Shown: in pieces, positions 52,062-63,731 of the stretch
Numbering within the stretch: the first letter of the stretch is position 1
Layout of the letters: every line of letters begins with the position of its first letter
Notes under the pieces: generated by a model
What the model was told of the DNA's origin: nothing
The model's input: only the letters and a program-made list of their open reading frames with translations
The model's database searches: none
Made by a program: the position numbers and the translations under genes
NCBI GenBank assembly: GCA_037447605.1
Contig: CM074806.1
Coordinates: 1,931,091 to 1,995,090, forward strand
Reading direction: 5' to 3'
DNA length: 64,000 bases
Source of the DNA: Zygnema circumcarinatum
Taxonomy: Eukaryota; Streptophyta; Zygnematophyceae; Zygnematales; Zygnemataceae

Positions 52062-52282
52062 GTGAATGATCTTCCTCGGAATGAGCAGAGCGGCCCAACC
52101 GATGTCCAATATACAGAGCAAGAAAAAACCCTCCAAGTTGCAAAACACGGCCAACGACATTAAGTAGACTGTTGCGTCGCACTCCTATCAAGGCTCCGTC
52201 ACGAGGGATAGCTTCCGTATCGGAGTGCTCCCCGGTAGGAAGTCGTCCATCTGAGTCTGTCACGCTGAGTTCCTCAGTTATC
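52062..52282. repeat. tandem duplication of RING-gene 3' exon, copy B
   Basis: Closely related to 52312-52508. On the minus strand it encodes TDSDGRLPTGEHSDTEAIP followed by a hydrophobic stretch LLNVVGRVLQLGGFFLALY that copy A lacks, then GRSAHSEEDHS. Both copies share an upstream GTGATGAAAAAGTTA. Copy B may be the older terminal exon, now beyond the stop of copy A. Confidence 0.8.
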
Positions 52283-55200
52283 TGTTTGACGTGATGAAAA
52301 AGTTAAAACACGTGAATGATCTTCCTCGGAATGAGCAGAGCGGCCCAACCGACGTCCAATAGACAGACTAAGAGAAAATTCAATTCGCAAACTGTTGCGT
52401 CGCATTCCTGTCAAGGCTCCATCACAAGGGATAGCATCCGCATCGAAGTGCTCCCCGGAAGGAAGTCGTCCATCTGAGTCTGTCAAGCTGAGTTCCTCAG
52501 TCATCTGTTCGGACAAGTGTTCCTGAACTTGATTACCATCCACAACAGTGTTGGACACAGTTAAGGCGTTTACGTCACGGTTGCGATGAATTTCGTTTCC
52601 TGTATCAGCTGGGACACGTGATGAAAAAGTTATGCTTGAATCATTTTCACTCTCTATCTCATTTTTGTTGAGAATCCGACATTCTCAGTTTTGTCGTACT
52701 ATTTTGTCGTTTTCCCAGCCACGTGTACTTACACCTGGCTGTGCTTTTAGCTTGTACTTTTCTGTTAGTTTAGTTGTACCTTTGCGGCTGTGTGCTTCAC
52801 ACCCGGCCACCCTTGCTCAGGCTAGTTCCACACCCTTTTGTCGCGTAGCTCTAGCCGCAATGTATATAAAACAGATTAGGACATTGTACACTTTACCACG
52901 TTAATCACACATCTGTCTTTTTGTGTCAACTCTCTCTGTCCTCACTTTGATCGTACAATGTCCACTCCGTCTTTTTCAATAGGTTATGGAGCGCTCGTAC
53001 CGATAAACGGGGTGACTGGGACAAACTGTAGCGCATTTGGAGTTTAGGTGCGGTGACTTTTGAGGAAGAGAATCTGCAGCTGGCCAGTGCGTAGATTCTT
53101 GGTCTAGAGACACATCCTTTACCACTTCCTCCACCGCCCGGCCAGCGACGCCTTGAGTACTTGGCAGCGCGAAGAGATCACCGATTGGACAAAACGCGAC
53201 AAGAAGGCGTTTCTCCGCATCACACTCGGCATTCAGCGCAGTCTCATCGGACACGTCCGTGACGCCACCAGCTCCCACGACGCTTGGACTCTTCTGACCA
53301 ATGCGTACGAACCTCGGAAGTGGTCTCACAAACTCCGTTTGCGGCGTGCCTTCACTAACTGCGTAAAGGAATCCTCTGAAACCATCGCGACATATACTGA
53401 CGCGTCAAATCGCTGCTGACGGCCGCGGCATTGATTCGCGTAGTTACGTGATGATGAGATCATCACGTAATCTTTTAGGCGGGCTGCCCATTTCTTTCCG
53501 GTCCTTACGTCTACCGTCCGGTGATCGCGCCTCGATCTACTAACGAAATTCGTCGGCCGACCTTCTTTTGAGCAGGAGGAAAAAGATTCCACCCCTCGGA
53601 TCCTCCCAGCGGCGTCCGGCTTTTGGGATCTGGTACTCCACCGTAAGTCTCCGAAGCCCTCTTTTGTATCGGTATTGCAAAGAACGCGGACTACGCGTAA
53701 AGGACAAAGCTGTCGCTCGGCGGGAAGCGGCGCCGACTTTTGCGGCGCCCGTCCGTACCTCCGCCCGCTGGCGCGGCAAATATCGCGGCGCCCTCCGATT
53801 TGGCCCCTGCGATTCGGTCCCCCGCTGAACCTGTCGTACAGCTTACGTGGCCACCCTCCCTCACGTTCCCTACCGCTCCCTTGGTCCCGCTGCCGCCCCC
53901 CGCCGTACACCCCTCTCTTCACCCCGGCTTTCCCCCCCCGGCCGGCCCGCCTCCCACCCCGGGTGTCGTCTATGGTGCTCCCGAGTTCGGTCACGCTTTC
54001 CTGGCCGCGGACCCTTTTGGGTATGACCCTTCTCTCCCTGACTCCACTTGGCTTATTGACTCGGGTGCCTCCCATCATCTAACTTTTCGTCGTGACTGGT
54101 TCTCTCGGCTTTCTCCCCTCCCTCTCCCCATGACCATTTTCTTAGGGGATAACCGCTCCTTGACTGCCACGCATGTCGGCCAGGTTTCCACTCTAATTGA
54201 CGGCCAGCGCTTCATCATCGATGACGTCTACCTGGTGGATGGCCTCGCGAAGAATCTGTTTTCAGTAGCCTCCATCCTGATTTTAGGCATTCGGCTCTTT
54301 TAGGCCCGAGGCAAGGTTACTCTTCCACCCAGGAGGAGCCGTAGTTAGACGCGGCCTTGAAACCGACGCTTGTTTTCCTTACCTCTTTTCGCGGCCTCCT
54401 TAGGCGCGCCCATGCTCACACCGCCCGGCCCCCCTTACGCTTTCTTCGGTGGCACCTCGCTTTGGCCACCTTGGCGAAAGTAACCTCCCGGAAGCTCGGA
54501 CCGGGGCTTGGAGTGTTAGGTTTAGACTCTTTCTCTGGAATACAAGTTAGACTTTTGTTCAGTTGTATTCAGGAAAAATGACAAGATTGCCTTTTCCTCA
54601 AGCTCCACCCTTGTCTCTGAACCTCTGGCACTCATTCATTCTGATGTCTGTGGCCCCATGCGCGATGTTAGCCTCGGTGGCGCATCATATTTTGTTACGT
54701 TCATTGACCAAGCGACTCACTTTTCCCATGTTTTTCCCATAAGCTCACAAAATTAGGCGTTTTTCTCCCTTCAAGAAGAGTTCAAAGCGTCGCGAGAGAC
54801 CACTTCTCGGTCGCGCCAGAGACCACTGTAGCGATACTTGGCTGACGAGTTTGTAATCCACACGCCTTCTCCACGTACACCTTCGCCTTCCGGCATCACC
54901 CATCGAACTACCCGGCTCACTACCTTTGACAAAATGGAGTACCGCCCGGCCCGGTTTAACAGCGCCGATTCGACATGGCTGCGCTCATGCTTCATTTTGC
55001 CGACCTCCCTATGGCCTTATTACGGTGGGAAGCCATCTCCTGACCACTTACCTTGAACCTTTCCCCCACCTCTGCCCCTGCCTCACAACACTCCCTACGA
55101 GGCCTGGCAGGGCGGCAAGCCCTCCGTCTCCCACCTCCGTATTTTTGGCTGCGAGGCTTGGTAGAAAGATCTCGTCCAGTCGTCTGGCAAATAGGGACCG

Positions 55201-55956
55201 CGGGCCGTACGCGGCATTTTTCTTGGCTACGCGCTTACGTCCAAGGCCTATCGTATCTGGTGTTGTGCGACAAATCGAATTGTACTTTCGCGCGACGTCG
55301 CATTTAATGAGGCTCCTCTCGTCGCGCGGCTTCATTCNNNNNNNNNNCGGCTGTGTGCTTCACACCCGGCCGCCCTTGCTCAGGCTAGTTCCACACCCTT
55401 TTGTCGCGTAGCTCTAGCCGCAATGTATATAAAACAGATTAGGACATTGTACACTTTACCACGTTAATCACACATCTGTCTTTTTGTGTCAACTCTCTCT
55501 GTCCTCACTTTGATCGTACAATGTCCACTCCGTCTTTTTCAATAATTTTCGCTTCTGCCCGCCTCTCCAGGCGCTCCGTCTCACGATTCCCTGCAGTTAC
55601 GTCAACTCTTTGCCGACTTTCTCTTGACCGACGCTGCTCTTCATAATCCTGGTCATCAGTTGGTAGTTCAAACCGGCACACCGGGCACGAATTTCTGATT
55701 GATAACCACTTCTTAATGCAATCACCATGGTAGAGATGTGAGCATGGCATCTCCACTAGCAGTGCTCCAACTTCTGCTGTATCTTCGCAAATAGCACACA
55801 GCGACACTCCACTGCTCACGTGTGCTTCATTAACAAGAACTGTTACCAATACATCGATGGCGGCCTTCGACGCAGGTGGTGGGCTCCTCCAAGAATTATC
55901 ATTGGCTGCCATGTGTTGAACAAAGGTCTCAAACCCCTGGGCATCAAAGTAATCTC
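52274..55956 (-). CDS. RING-H2 E3 ubiquitin ligase gene, intron invaded by Copia
   Basis: Visible exons are 55585-55956 and 52274-52599; their phases match across an intron containing the retrotransposon. The first exon has GDYFDAQGFETFVQHMAAND and PPASKAAIDVL, as upstream of the RING in RNF126/BCA2-type plant ligases. Then comes the RING-H2: CAIC, MPCSHLYHGDCIKKWL, SCPVC. Such proteins recruit E2 enzymes for substrate ubiquitination; the substrate is unknown. The second exon is low-complexity and lies in a tandem-duplicated segment, so the present C-terminus may differ from the ancestral one. The 5' exon(s) with the start codon were not found. If the first exon instead reads on past 55585 it runs into the LTR. 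The splice model is inferred. Confidence 0.65.
52312..52508. repeat. tandem duplication of RING-gene 3' exon, copy A
   Basis: Second unit of the tandem duplication, offset 250 bp from copy B and shorter by about 24 bp because the hydrophobic stretch is deleted. It is used in the RING gene model below. Confidence 0.8.
52666..52981 (+). repeat. left LTR
   Basis: 316 bp starting TGTTGAGAATCC and ending TTTTTCAATA, with a TATATAAAA promoter box near 52863. The last 197 bp match the right LTR with one mismatch. Confidence 0.9.
55338..55347. other. assembly gap (10 N)
   Basis: Ten N at the junction of internal region and right LTR. By comparison with the left LTR at least 119 bp are missing; the true gap length is unknown. 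Confidence 0.98.
55348..55544 (+). repeat. right LTR, 5' part lost in gap
   Basis: 197 bp matching 52785-52981 of the left LTR with a single A/G difference. Confidence 0.92.
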
Positions 55957-56437
55957 CTGGATTTTTTAAGTGATAACTCCTTCATGAAATCGCGCTCTGC
56001 GTGCAGTTCTGTAGTGGCAGAAAATTCTAAGGGAGACAAAAAAAAAATCAAGGAGCCTTTATCAGCACAGTAAACTAAAGCTGCTGCAGTGCGGTGCCTG
56101 GCACTGGGCGTGAACCGAAAACATCTGAAAGAATTGCGCGCATATTTGAGCCGGAGAGACCACGGCGCCGCTTCAAACAATTGTTTCAAAAATAGAAAAT
56201 CAACGGCCACGATGAAGTTGCTGAAGGGATCGGACGGCGCAGCATTCCCAAGCTTTCCCGCCGTGGGGGGGAGGCAGCAGCGGCGCCTGGCGGAGGGAGG
56301 GAGGCGCAAGGAGCCGGCCAGCCGTATATATGAGCAGAGCTGCACGGCGTGCAGATTCGCTTGATCGATCGTTCGGCACTCAACCTGTCAATGAGATCAC
56401 TGTTACGACGCGCTTACATCTTGCGAGCTTCAGATAG
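55957..56437. promoter_or_regulatory. divergent promoter region, TATA box for F-box/LRR gene
   Basis: TATATATGAG at about 56325-56334 lies 105 bp upstream of the F-box/LRR ATG at 56438, a plausible TATA box. The missing first exon of the minus-strand RING gene should also start here. Confidence 0.55.
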
Positions 56438-59417
56438 ATGAATCATTCTACACCAACCATGAGACTATCTGTATTTGAATTCCTCCCGGACGAAGTAGTC
56501 ATAAAGATTTTGTCTGGAATAGGAGCTGGCAAACATGTTGCTTGGGCTTCAGCAGTCTGTAAACGGTTTTGGATTCTCACACAACAGGTGAGGTATTTCT
56601 AGCTGGTGCTTGTGGACATACCAAAACTGGAGCATGTACGCGCTTTGCTAAGTCTCTTATAGCGTTCCTGGTAGTTGTGTAGGTTCACCGACTTGAATTT
56701 TCACGAGCAATTTGCGACGAGGTAGGCCCTCGCACCGACGGGATCATTATGAAAGCAGTTGCAAGAACGTCAGCCTTACGCGAATTAGTGATCTACTGCA
56801 AGCTTGGGTCTGAGCCCTTGCTCAGTGTTCTGCTCCACACCCGGAAGACTCTTCAAACACTTGAGCTTCGGATGGATGAACGTCAACGTGGTGATGTAGA
56901 AGGTAAGGTTCGTATGGTGGACATGCAGATGAAGATTGTCTGCACGATGTGCCATGCGATATGATTATGGTGGTGACTTTAATCGACTAAAAAATTTCGA
57001 TGGAAGGAATTGGTATGTAAAAGCCGTATTAGCTGACCATCTTAGTGCTGGAATTCGTTGCGATGCATACATTGGCTTGTAATCATTACTTACACTCTAT
57101 CTGTTCCATTCTTAACGTGAATGATTCAATCATTCTTTTGTCTTTGTAATGTTTGTACATTTTTTGTTGTCAATCACAGCCCTCTGAAATTCTTTTAGTA
57201 CTTTGCATTCGTACGGAGTTATGACATCTTTCTTTCTCAAATCCATTCCGCGAACGAACGACGCGCAAATTGATCAAGCAAGGGACGACAGCAAGTGTTT
57301 CGAACTCATTCCAGTGTTGTGTGTCTCTTCCAGGTGCAAAATCACAGCTAAAGCTGGAATACGTAGGGGAGGCAAAGGATTTAAGGACTTTTCGGCTTTG
57401 GGGGGCCTGCTTTAACTTCCTCCGATAGGGAATACCATTTTCAATGCGACAGTTCAAGCACCTTACTACTTTAGAGATTGTCGGCACAGGCATCAATGAT
57501 GAATCGCTGAAGAATTTGCTCTTACTGTGTCCTTTGTTGAGGTGTCTTTCCCTGGTGTCTGCCGAAGGCTTAAGAAGCTCTGCGATCAATGCTCCTCGCC
57601 TTGAGTTCTTAAGGCTGGGCATCTGTGGCTGGGGTGAAGCGAAACTCACCATGAAGGCGCCTTGTTTGTCCGCTCTGGATGTAAACGGGGCATCGTCTAT
57701 CACTGTATCCGGTCAACATTTGTTACAAGAATTGACCATTGGCAATCTTCCAGGTAGAGAAACATATAGTGAGCCTTGTGCTATGTCAATCTGATGAAAG
57801 GCTTTCACGCTCTTAGTGATATGTTTTTGCGCCTCTTCACCGAACCGATAAATTACTGAGCTTTGTTTCCTTCTTCAGCCATTCACATGTTTTTTGCCAC
57901 CGTAGACTCCAAGTAAGCTGGATGTATGCCCCGGGTAAAATTTGACAGAATTGTGCACCTTTCTTGCCCCTTGCAGGAAAAGTCAAATGCTTTTAACTTT
58001 TCTTCCCTTGCACAAGTGAAACGACTCGTCCTGCATGGAGGGCACTGGAGATGGGAACGGGTCCAGGAAATTCTGAGAGCAGTGACAAATATGGAAGAAC
58101 TCAGCATGAGAGTGGAGTTTTGTGGCGATGGCAGCATGCCTCAGGTAAGTGCAGGTGTGACACTTTTTCATAACCCTCATGCTGCGGACGCATTGCTGTG
58201 TGATCTTTTCTTGAACTCGTTAACTGAGTGAAACATATTGTTGGGAGGACTACTCTGAAGATGCAAGAGATGAACAATCATCAATGAGTTATAATAGTCA
58301 CTCTTAGTGCTTCTAGTTTCATTCACCACGAGGCATTTTGTGTCCACTTCTTGATGCAGGCTTTCCCAAGTCTGGATTTTGTAAACTTTTTTGGATCCTA
58401 TTCTAAACTACGCGTTTTTGACAGCCGAGGAGCAATGTTTGCTTCCATCGCCAGCAGCACGAGCTCGCGTCAGGTATGTCTCCTGTTTGTTGATTTTATG
58501 ACAGCCAGCGATTGTTTGCACCTGTGTTCGGGACACGACTGGAAAACATTGAAGTGGATGCGAGCTGCCTTCATTCGTGGCTGCCACTGTTGCTATGCAG
58601 GTCACAAGGAATTTCACCATTCCATGCCTTGAGGAGGCCTCAGTTCTTGTACGTAGCTCGCTCAACTGGGAAAGCAAACTTGCAACCCTGCGAGCCCTCA
58701 TTCAGTGTGCCCCCCGCTTAAAAAACCTTTCTGTCAACTTAACGCAATTGCGGGATTGTGAAGACGGTGCCGACAAACTCTTCAGAAGCCTTCTTAACCT
58801 CCAGGTTCACCATCCCTGTGTATCGATCCTGTAGGCAGGTCGGCTCAAAGCGCACCTGCCTTCCGTTCGAGCAACCATCCATTATTTCCCTTTCCTTGAC
58901 GTTTATGACTACAGAATTTAGGTGGCCAAGCTTACTCTATATTTTCTGAGGGCAGTCAACCAGTCAGCTTCCTTTCAAGGTGTTGCAGGAATTAGAAAAG
59001 TTGTTTTCTTATTTCCATTCTTCCACAAATGGCAGTGCTTTTTGTACGCTCTTGACGTAGCGGGTTAACGCATAGAAGCGGCTCTATGTCACGTCATCGT
59101 GTGGAAAATTCACCAGCTATTAAGTCACGGTCAGTAAGAAGTCACCATTGAACAAAATATTTCAAGATCTGCAAGGAATTTTCTCGAGAAATATCTTTTT
59201 CTCACTCGGGAAAAAGAAGTTAAACGTTTTTTAATTTGGCAGCATACAGATGGTGACCAGTTTTGCCAAATGCTCACTCTCCCAAACTTCCGCTCCCGAA
59301 GCTTGTTTTTTCCCCTCAGGTCCTCACGCCCTTACCAGCATCCTGCATTTCCTCTAGGAAGTTCTGCGAACTCTGCACCTCATGGAAGAGCTTTCAATTC
59401 ACCATCCTCTGGACTAG
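56438..59417 (+). CDS. F-box/LRR protein, At1g67190 type
   Basis: F-box proteins bind SKP1 in SCF ubiquitin ligases and use leucine-rich repeats to choose substrates. Exons: 56438-56587, 56683-56907, 57429-57753, 57977-58144, 58360-58473, 58601-58804 and 59358-59417. The F-box reads FLPDEVVIKILSGIG through AVCKRFWILTQQ. LRR-like segments follow (LRELVIYCKL, LTTLEIVGTGI, CPLLRCLSLVS, APRLEFLRLGI, VKRLVLHGG). Family landmarks recalled from At1g67190-like proteins are DFVNFFGSYSKLRVFDSRGAMFA and FTIPCLEEASVLVRSSLN. The last exon ends EELSIHHPLD then TAG. All phases fit except 57753 to 57977, which needs a further small exon; a 23-base candidate at about 57880-57902 restores the frame but has a weak donor. 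The chosen ATG is the first after the TATA box. Confidence 0.85.
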
Positions 59418-60145
59418 AGAAACGCGACTTTTAGAAAGCAGCGATCTCAATCCACAGCTTGTAATGGCGTAGGCTCTAGTTCAAGATACGATGCCCTGAA
59501 GACATCTACAGCCCATACATTCTTCTCAGCAGAGAAGCGAACACAATTTGTGACCAACGAGAGCACGTATTTCAGAATTCCACTCATGGAACAGGCTGCA
59601 AACCCAGCAGGAGATACATCACAACCCTGATCCATCACCTATAACCAAATGGGTGGGAAGACAGATTTCTGGAGCAGTCGGAAAATCTTTATTTTTTTCA
59701 CACAACAAAAATCCACACAACAACGATCTACTTTGCAAGCGCGCTTATGTCACACCTCACATCCACTTATTCGCTACTAAGTTTACATTGGAAGCGGATG
59801 ATGCTCGCCTGCAGCCTGCCTGCCTGCCACTGCTTCAGGGCGGGCCTGCTCCAGATGCTGCGCCCCATGCCTCCCTCCGCTGTACACGAACACAGAGCGC
59901 TCAACTCCGAGACTTGGACGAGCCCACTAGTGAAGCACGACTTCACTTCTGCGAATTGGCTGCTGCGCTGTCAGCAGCACACCGCAACATCACCCGCAGA
60001 AAAAGGGGCCTCCGTGGACAACCTGCTGCACTGTACATAGATATATAAATACCGCAAACTTTGCGAGAACCCTACACAGTCGAATTCTAACTCAATAAAA
60101 ACTGGACATGTCGCAGCCGCAGCTCGAATGATCTTTCGGAAATTC
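59418..60145. other. intergenic between convergent genes
   Basis: Lies between the stop of the F-box/LRR gene and the stop of the small minus-strand gene. No exon with support. Confidence 0.6.
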
Positions 60146-61098
60146 CTAGTTGAAATTGCCCGGGTCAGACCGGGGATAGTAAAATTCCCGCAAAGCATCC
60201 CGCGATTTGTCGACCTCTGCCTCTCGCAGGCCATAAACTCGAATCGGAAGCTCTCCTTCCGTATGCACTTCTTCCTCCCCTTGCCCAAAGGCTGCCTCTA
60301 CTGCATTCGCACGGAGTGCCAGATGGTCTGTCCACCTGACATCAATTAAAAGAATTCGAGCCAAGAAAATTTAGAAAAGTTCACAACGCCCTTGCGATTC
60401 ACTTGGGGGGAGGGTGATGATGTGACACCATGAAGGAAAGGACGCACCATTCCTGAAGGCGGTTGTGCTGTTGGCTCAGAAAGCCCCTCTTCGTCCACTC
60501 CGTATCCTCTGAGTGCAGAACTCGCTCTGCTGCGATTACGGCTACCTCCCGGGCCTTCCTCTCGAGCTGTTCCAGCAACCTGCAATGGAGGGAGAAGTGG
60601 CAGGCCAGTAAGACTCCGCCACACCAACACGACACTTCCGACATGGTACACAATGCTGTCAAATCGCGGCTCGAACTGCCAAAAACATGACCTCTTCCAT
60701 TGTCAGAATACAAGACCACATCGAAGAACCGCAGCGCCGCGGCAACTTACCTCGAAGCAACGGCTCTACCACTTTCGCTGTCTGCGCTCTCCACCGCCGG
60801 CGTGGCCACGGCAGACCTGCACAGAGGCGCAATTCGCACGTCGCCGTCAACAACCACATCAGCCAATCCAGGGAATACCCCGTCCCGTCCTTCCCAGAGG
60901 AACGGCCCGCTTGCTGCGCCAACAGCCCGCTCTCCTGCCTACAGCGCGCCGCGCCCTGCATCGCTGCACTCACCAGCCGCGGCGAGGCCCCACTGCGGCA
61001 CCCCCAGCCCTCCTTCCGCCTCGCGCCGCGGCGACCGGGCTTTGAAGCGCCACAAGCGGCGTAGCACAGAAGGCCGACCTCAGCATCACTGCCTCCAT
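60146..61098 (-). CDS. small unrecognised protein with plastid-transit-like N-terminus
   Basis: I do not recognise this gene. Four exons join with identical phase-2 junctions: 60974-61098, 60751-60816, 60448-60579 and 60146-60335, giving 170 residues. The N-terminus (MEAVMLRSAFCATPLVALQS, then Ala/Gly/Arg-rich sequence to about residue 50) has few acidic and many hydroxylated or small residues, like a chloroplast transit peptide. The remainder is a helical, charged domain: LLEQLERKAREVAVIAAERV, then RLQEWWTDHLALRANAVEAA, then ELPIRVYGLREAEVDKSRDAL, ending YYPRSDPGNFN. Coherent splicing and codon structure make it a real gene. Organelle targeting is inferred. The ATG at 61098 follows a GA microsatellite. 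An alternative would be a mitochondrial protein. Confidence 0.7.
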
Positions 61099-61116
61099 GT
61101 CTGCTCTCTCTCTCTC

Positions 61117-61187
<71 letters not shown>

Positions 61188-61189
61188 CT
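61099..61189. repeat. (CT)n microsatellite in 5' leader
   Basis: About 85 bp of CT dinucleotides, GA in transcript sense, immediately upstream of the ATG of the small minus-strand gene. Confidence 0.95.
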
Positions 61190-63731
61190 CTTGCTTTTTG
61201 GTCTTCTCTCTTACCGTCTTCCCGGGGATATTTTATCCTGCGCGGCCGCCCCTCCCTCCCCCCGGAACGCGCCCGCGGCCGTATGCGCGCGGCGGGCCCG
61301 ATCCAGATCCCACCGACGGCTGCGATTGCGCGGCCGAACACGCGCACGTGCGCGCCGCGGATGGGCATGCCGCCGCGCTGGCGCTGACGTGCCACCCATC
61401 GCGCCGATCTAGAATCGGTACGCGCACAGGGACGGAGAGAGGGGACGCCGCCCACGTGGAAGGCGGGTGATGTACGGCTTCTCGCGGAAGGGTCTAGACG
61501 ACTCCGGCGGGCGGTCGCGCCAAGGGGACCGCCGCCCGCTCGACCCCTAGGGGAAGATTCGCTCGGCATCTTCTCCCGTCTGGCGATTGGACCACGTGGC
61601 ATGAAGCACGTGTCCCTTTCGTGGGAGCCGTACGGTTTGCGGTACGTGCGAACGGTTTGTTTTTGTCTGTAGAGTTGGCCGTACACATGCCGGCGTCACG
61701 GAGCCCTAACTGCGCACGGAACGGCCATCATTGCCGCCCTTGCCCGAGTTTGCTTGCCAGATGCTGTCGCCGCTAACCGACAACAAGACGCGCCACGTGT
61801 GACTGCTGCAGCCGTTCGCCGGAGTATTCATAAATGCGAGGCCACGCCGGACTCGGCACGTGTCGCCCAGCCTGCCACGTAGGCCTCGCCGTCAAAGACA
61901 CGTGTCGTGACTTGAGATAACGACAAATATCCAGTAACTTCTTGCTCTTGATCTCGAGCGTACATACGTGTACGGACGCGGCGGCAGGCATGCTTCCCCC
62001 CGTGGGCCCGGATCCCGGCGGCGGCGCCGCCAGCGGCCCTCCCGGCCCCCGCCCCGGGCCCGCCGGCCGCACTCGCAGCCGAGGGCGGAGGGACCGAGCG
62101 GGCGGTTGGGCGGTTGGTCGGTGGGGTCGTCGGAGAGAGCGCTACGTGCACACGCGTACGCGGGAAATGAACGTGCCAAATCTGTCGCAGCCAATCAGAG
62201 CACGTAGAAGATTGACGTCACTGGCACATAGAGCGCCAGTTCTACTGGGGAATAAAAGGTCACGTCGGTTGGATACCGAACCGAGATACCTCAATCGGAA
62301 GGGACATCGACAGGCCTCTACATTTAAGGGAATTCCCTTAAAACCGTAAATCAACGTTGTTTAAGGAATTTTTTGGACCTTCTTAAGGGATTTTATTGGA
62401 TTTGTCGCAAAACACCTCAAAAACACCCAAAATGTGACGATCCTAAAGCTATCCTGCTATGCTCTCCCCCAACCTACCAAGAGATCGTTCCCTATCTTCG
62501 CCGCTGCTGCTGAGAGGGGGCAGCAGCAGCACTAGGAGGAGGAGCAAAGGTCTCTTGGCCCCTGATGCTGCCCCCGCCCTTACTGCCCTTGCCCCTGCCC
62601 TTGCTGCCCCTGCCCCACACATTTTCTAATTACCTCAGTCGCTTTCATGCATATGGATATTTTACTCCAAAGCAAAAGAAGAAAAAATCACACGAATGAA
62701 ATATAAAGAAAGAAACTTAGGAAAACTCTTTTTATATTTAACGAGAACCGTACAACTTAGATATACTTGGACATGCTCATCCAAAGACTGCAAGCACCAG
62801 CTTCAACTACACGCAATGGAGTGAAGCATCCTATTACAAGCTTGAACACTGTAATTCGACCAAACAAATATCTTGAACCACAATACTAATGTGACTACTC
62901 GGTTCAATTAAAAGCACACCCCAATAACTTAATACCACGTAATTTAGCGTATTTCAAATCCAACTATCCTACACTAACACGTGCCACCCATCTTCCCATC
63001 TACCCAGCGCTCTAACTTTGATGGACCTCCCTTGAGCCTTCACACGACCAAACTGCTGAAACGTCAATAATGTAACCGTAACTGTAACCATAGCCGTAAC
63101 TTTAGTTTCTGTAACAGTGGTCATCAATTTTTTGTGCGATTATCTGATGTCTGATAGTCTACATTTTCCTTGATATGTTTTTCCTAAGGGACGGCCAAGA
63201 ATCACATATGGGATTTAAGGGACCCCGTACACGGTTTCCCTTAACTGTACAGTAGTGGCCTGGGCATCGCGGTTCGGCTGCAGAAGAGTACGGCACTGCG
63301 TCTAAAATGGTTTCAGTAATACTGAAGACGCATCTTCCGCTCGATTTCGGTAGGTCTGAGGAGCGGTCATAGTTCGAAGTGTGGGGTACAACTTCCAAGG
63401 GGGAAGGATGTGGCAATGGATCAAGGGAGGGCCATGCTTTTAAGTTGATGAGGTTCATGTTCCAGGGGTTCGGGTTCAGGCGTACGGGTTCAGGGTTCAG
63501 GGTCCAAGAATTCAGTTCCAAGGTCCAAGGATAAGGTTGTCGGGTTGATGATGTCGGTGTTTAGGGTTTTGCGGGCGGCACCGACCTGTCGCCGCTCCGC
63601 CCGCCCGCCCGCCCTGCGGGACAAACTGTCGAGTCAATAGCCGCGCCGCAAGTCGGTTACCGCGCCGCTCAAAAGGCATGGCTTGCCATGCTGCCGGGGC
63701 CATAACCATTAGCGACATGCCGGTCGGTATT
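61190..63731. other. intergenic, GC-rich then AT-rich
   Basis: 61190-62200 is GC-rich with scattered CCGTACGG motifs (about 61628-61685) and no gene I can support. 62500-62625 holds CAGCAG and CCCTGCCCTTG low-complexity runs. 62640-63160 is AT-rich and featureless. A telo-box-like TTTAGGGTTTTG lies near 63560, perhaps upstream of a gene beyond the window. Confidence 0.5.
63440..63530. repeat. degenerate GGGTTCA repeat
   Basis: Several imperfect 7-mers (GGGTTCG, GGGTTCA, GGGTTCA, GGGTCCA) in about 90 bp. They resemble a diverged plant telomere-type heptamer TTTAGGG but none is exact. Confidence 0.5.

Larger units (their letters stand above)
52666..55544 (+). mobile_element. Ty1/Copia LTR retrotransposon, degenerate interior
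   Basis: Bounded by a 5-bp target-site duplication ATTTT (52661-52665 and 55545-55549). Gag-like sequence lies at about 53150-53420 (DWTKRDKKAFLRITLG, DAWTLLTNAY). A retropepsin-like DSGASHHLT is near 54055. Integrase-like pieces lie at 54600-55330 (IHSDVCGPM, PYEAWQGGKPSVSHLRIFG). The frames are interrupted by stops and shifts. No reverse transcriptase or RNase H is visible; they are deleted or hidden in the assembly gap. The order protease then integrase is Copia-like. Confidence 0.9.

Noticed and set aside
53326-54078. 250-residue minus-strand open frame
   Set aside because: Antisense of the Copia gag/protease region; Arg/Gly-rich shadow frame.
60700-61470. 256-residue plus-strand open frame rich in SLSLSL
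   Set aside because: Antisense of the small minus-strand gene plus a (CT)n microsatellite.
62300-63245. TTTAAGGGA motifs at both ends of about 900 bp, suggesting a transposon
   Set aside because: The similarity is short, its orientation is inconsistent and no target-site duplication is visible.
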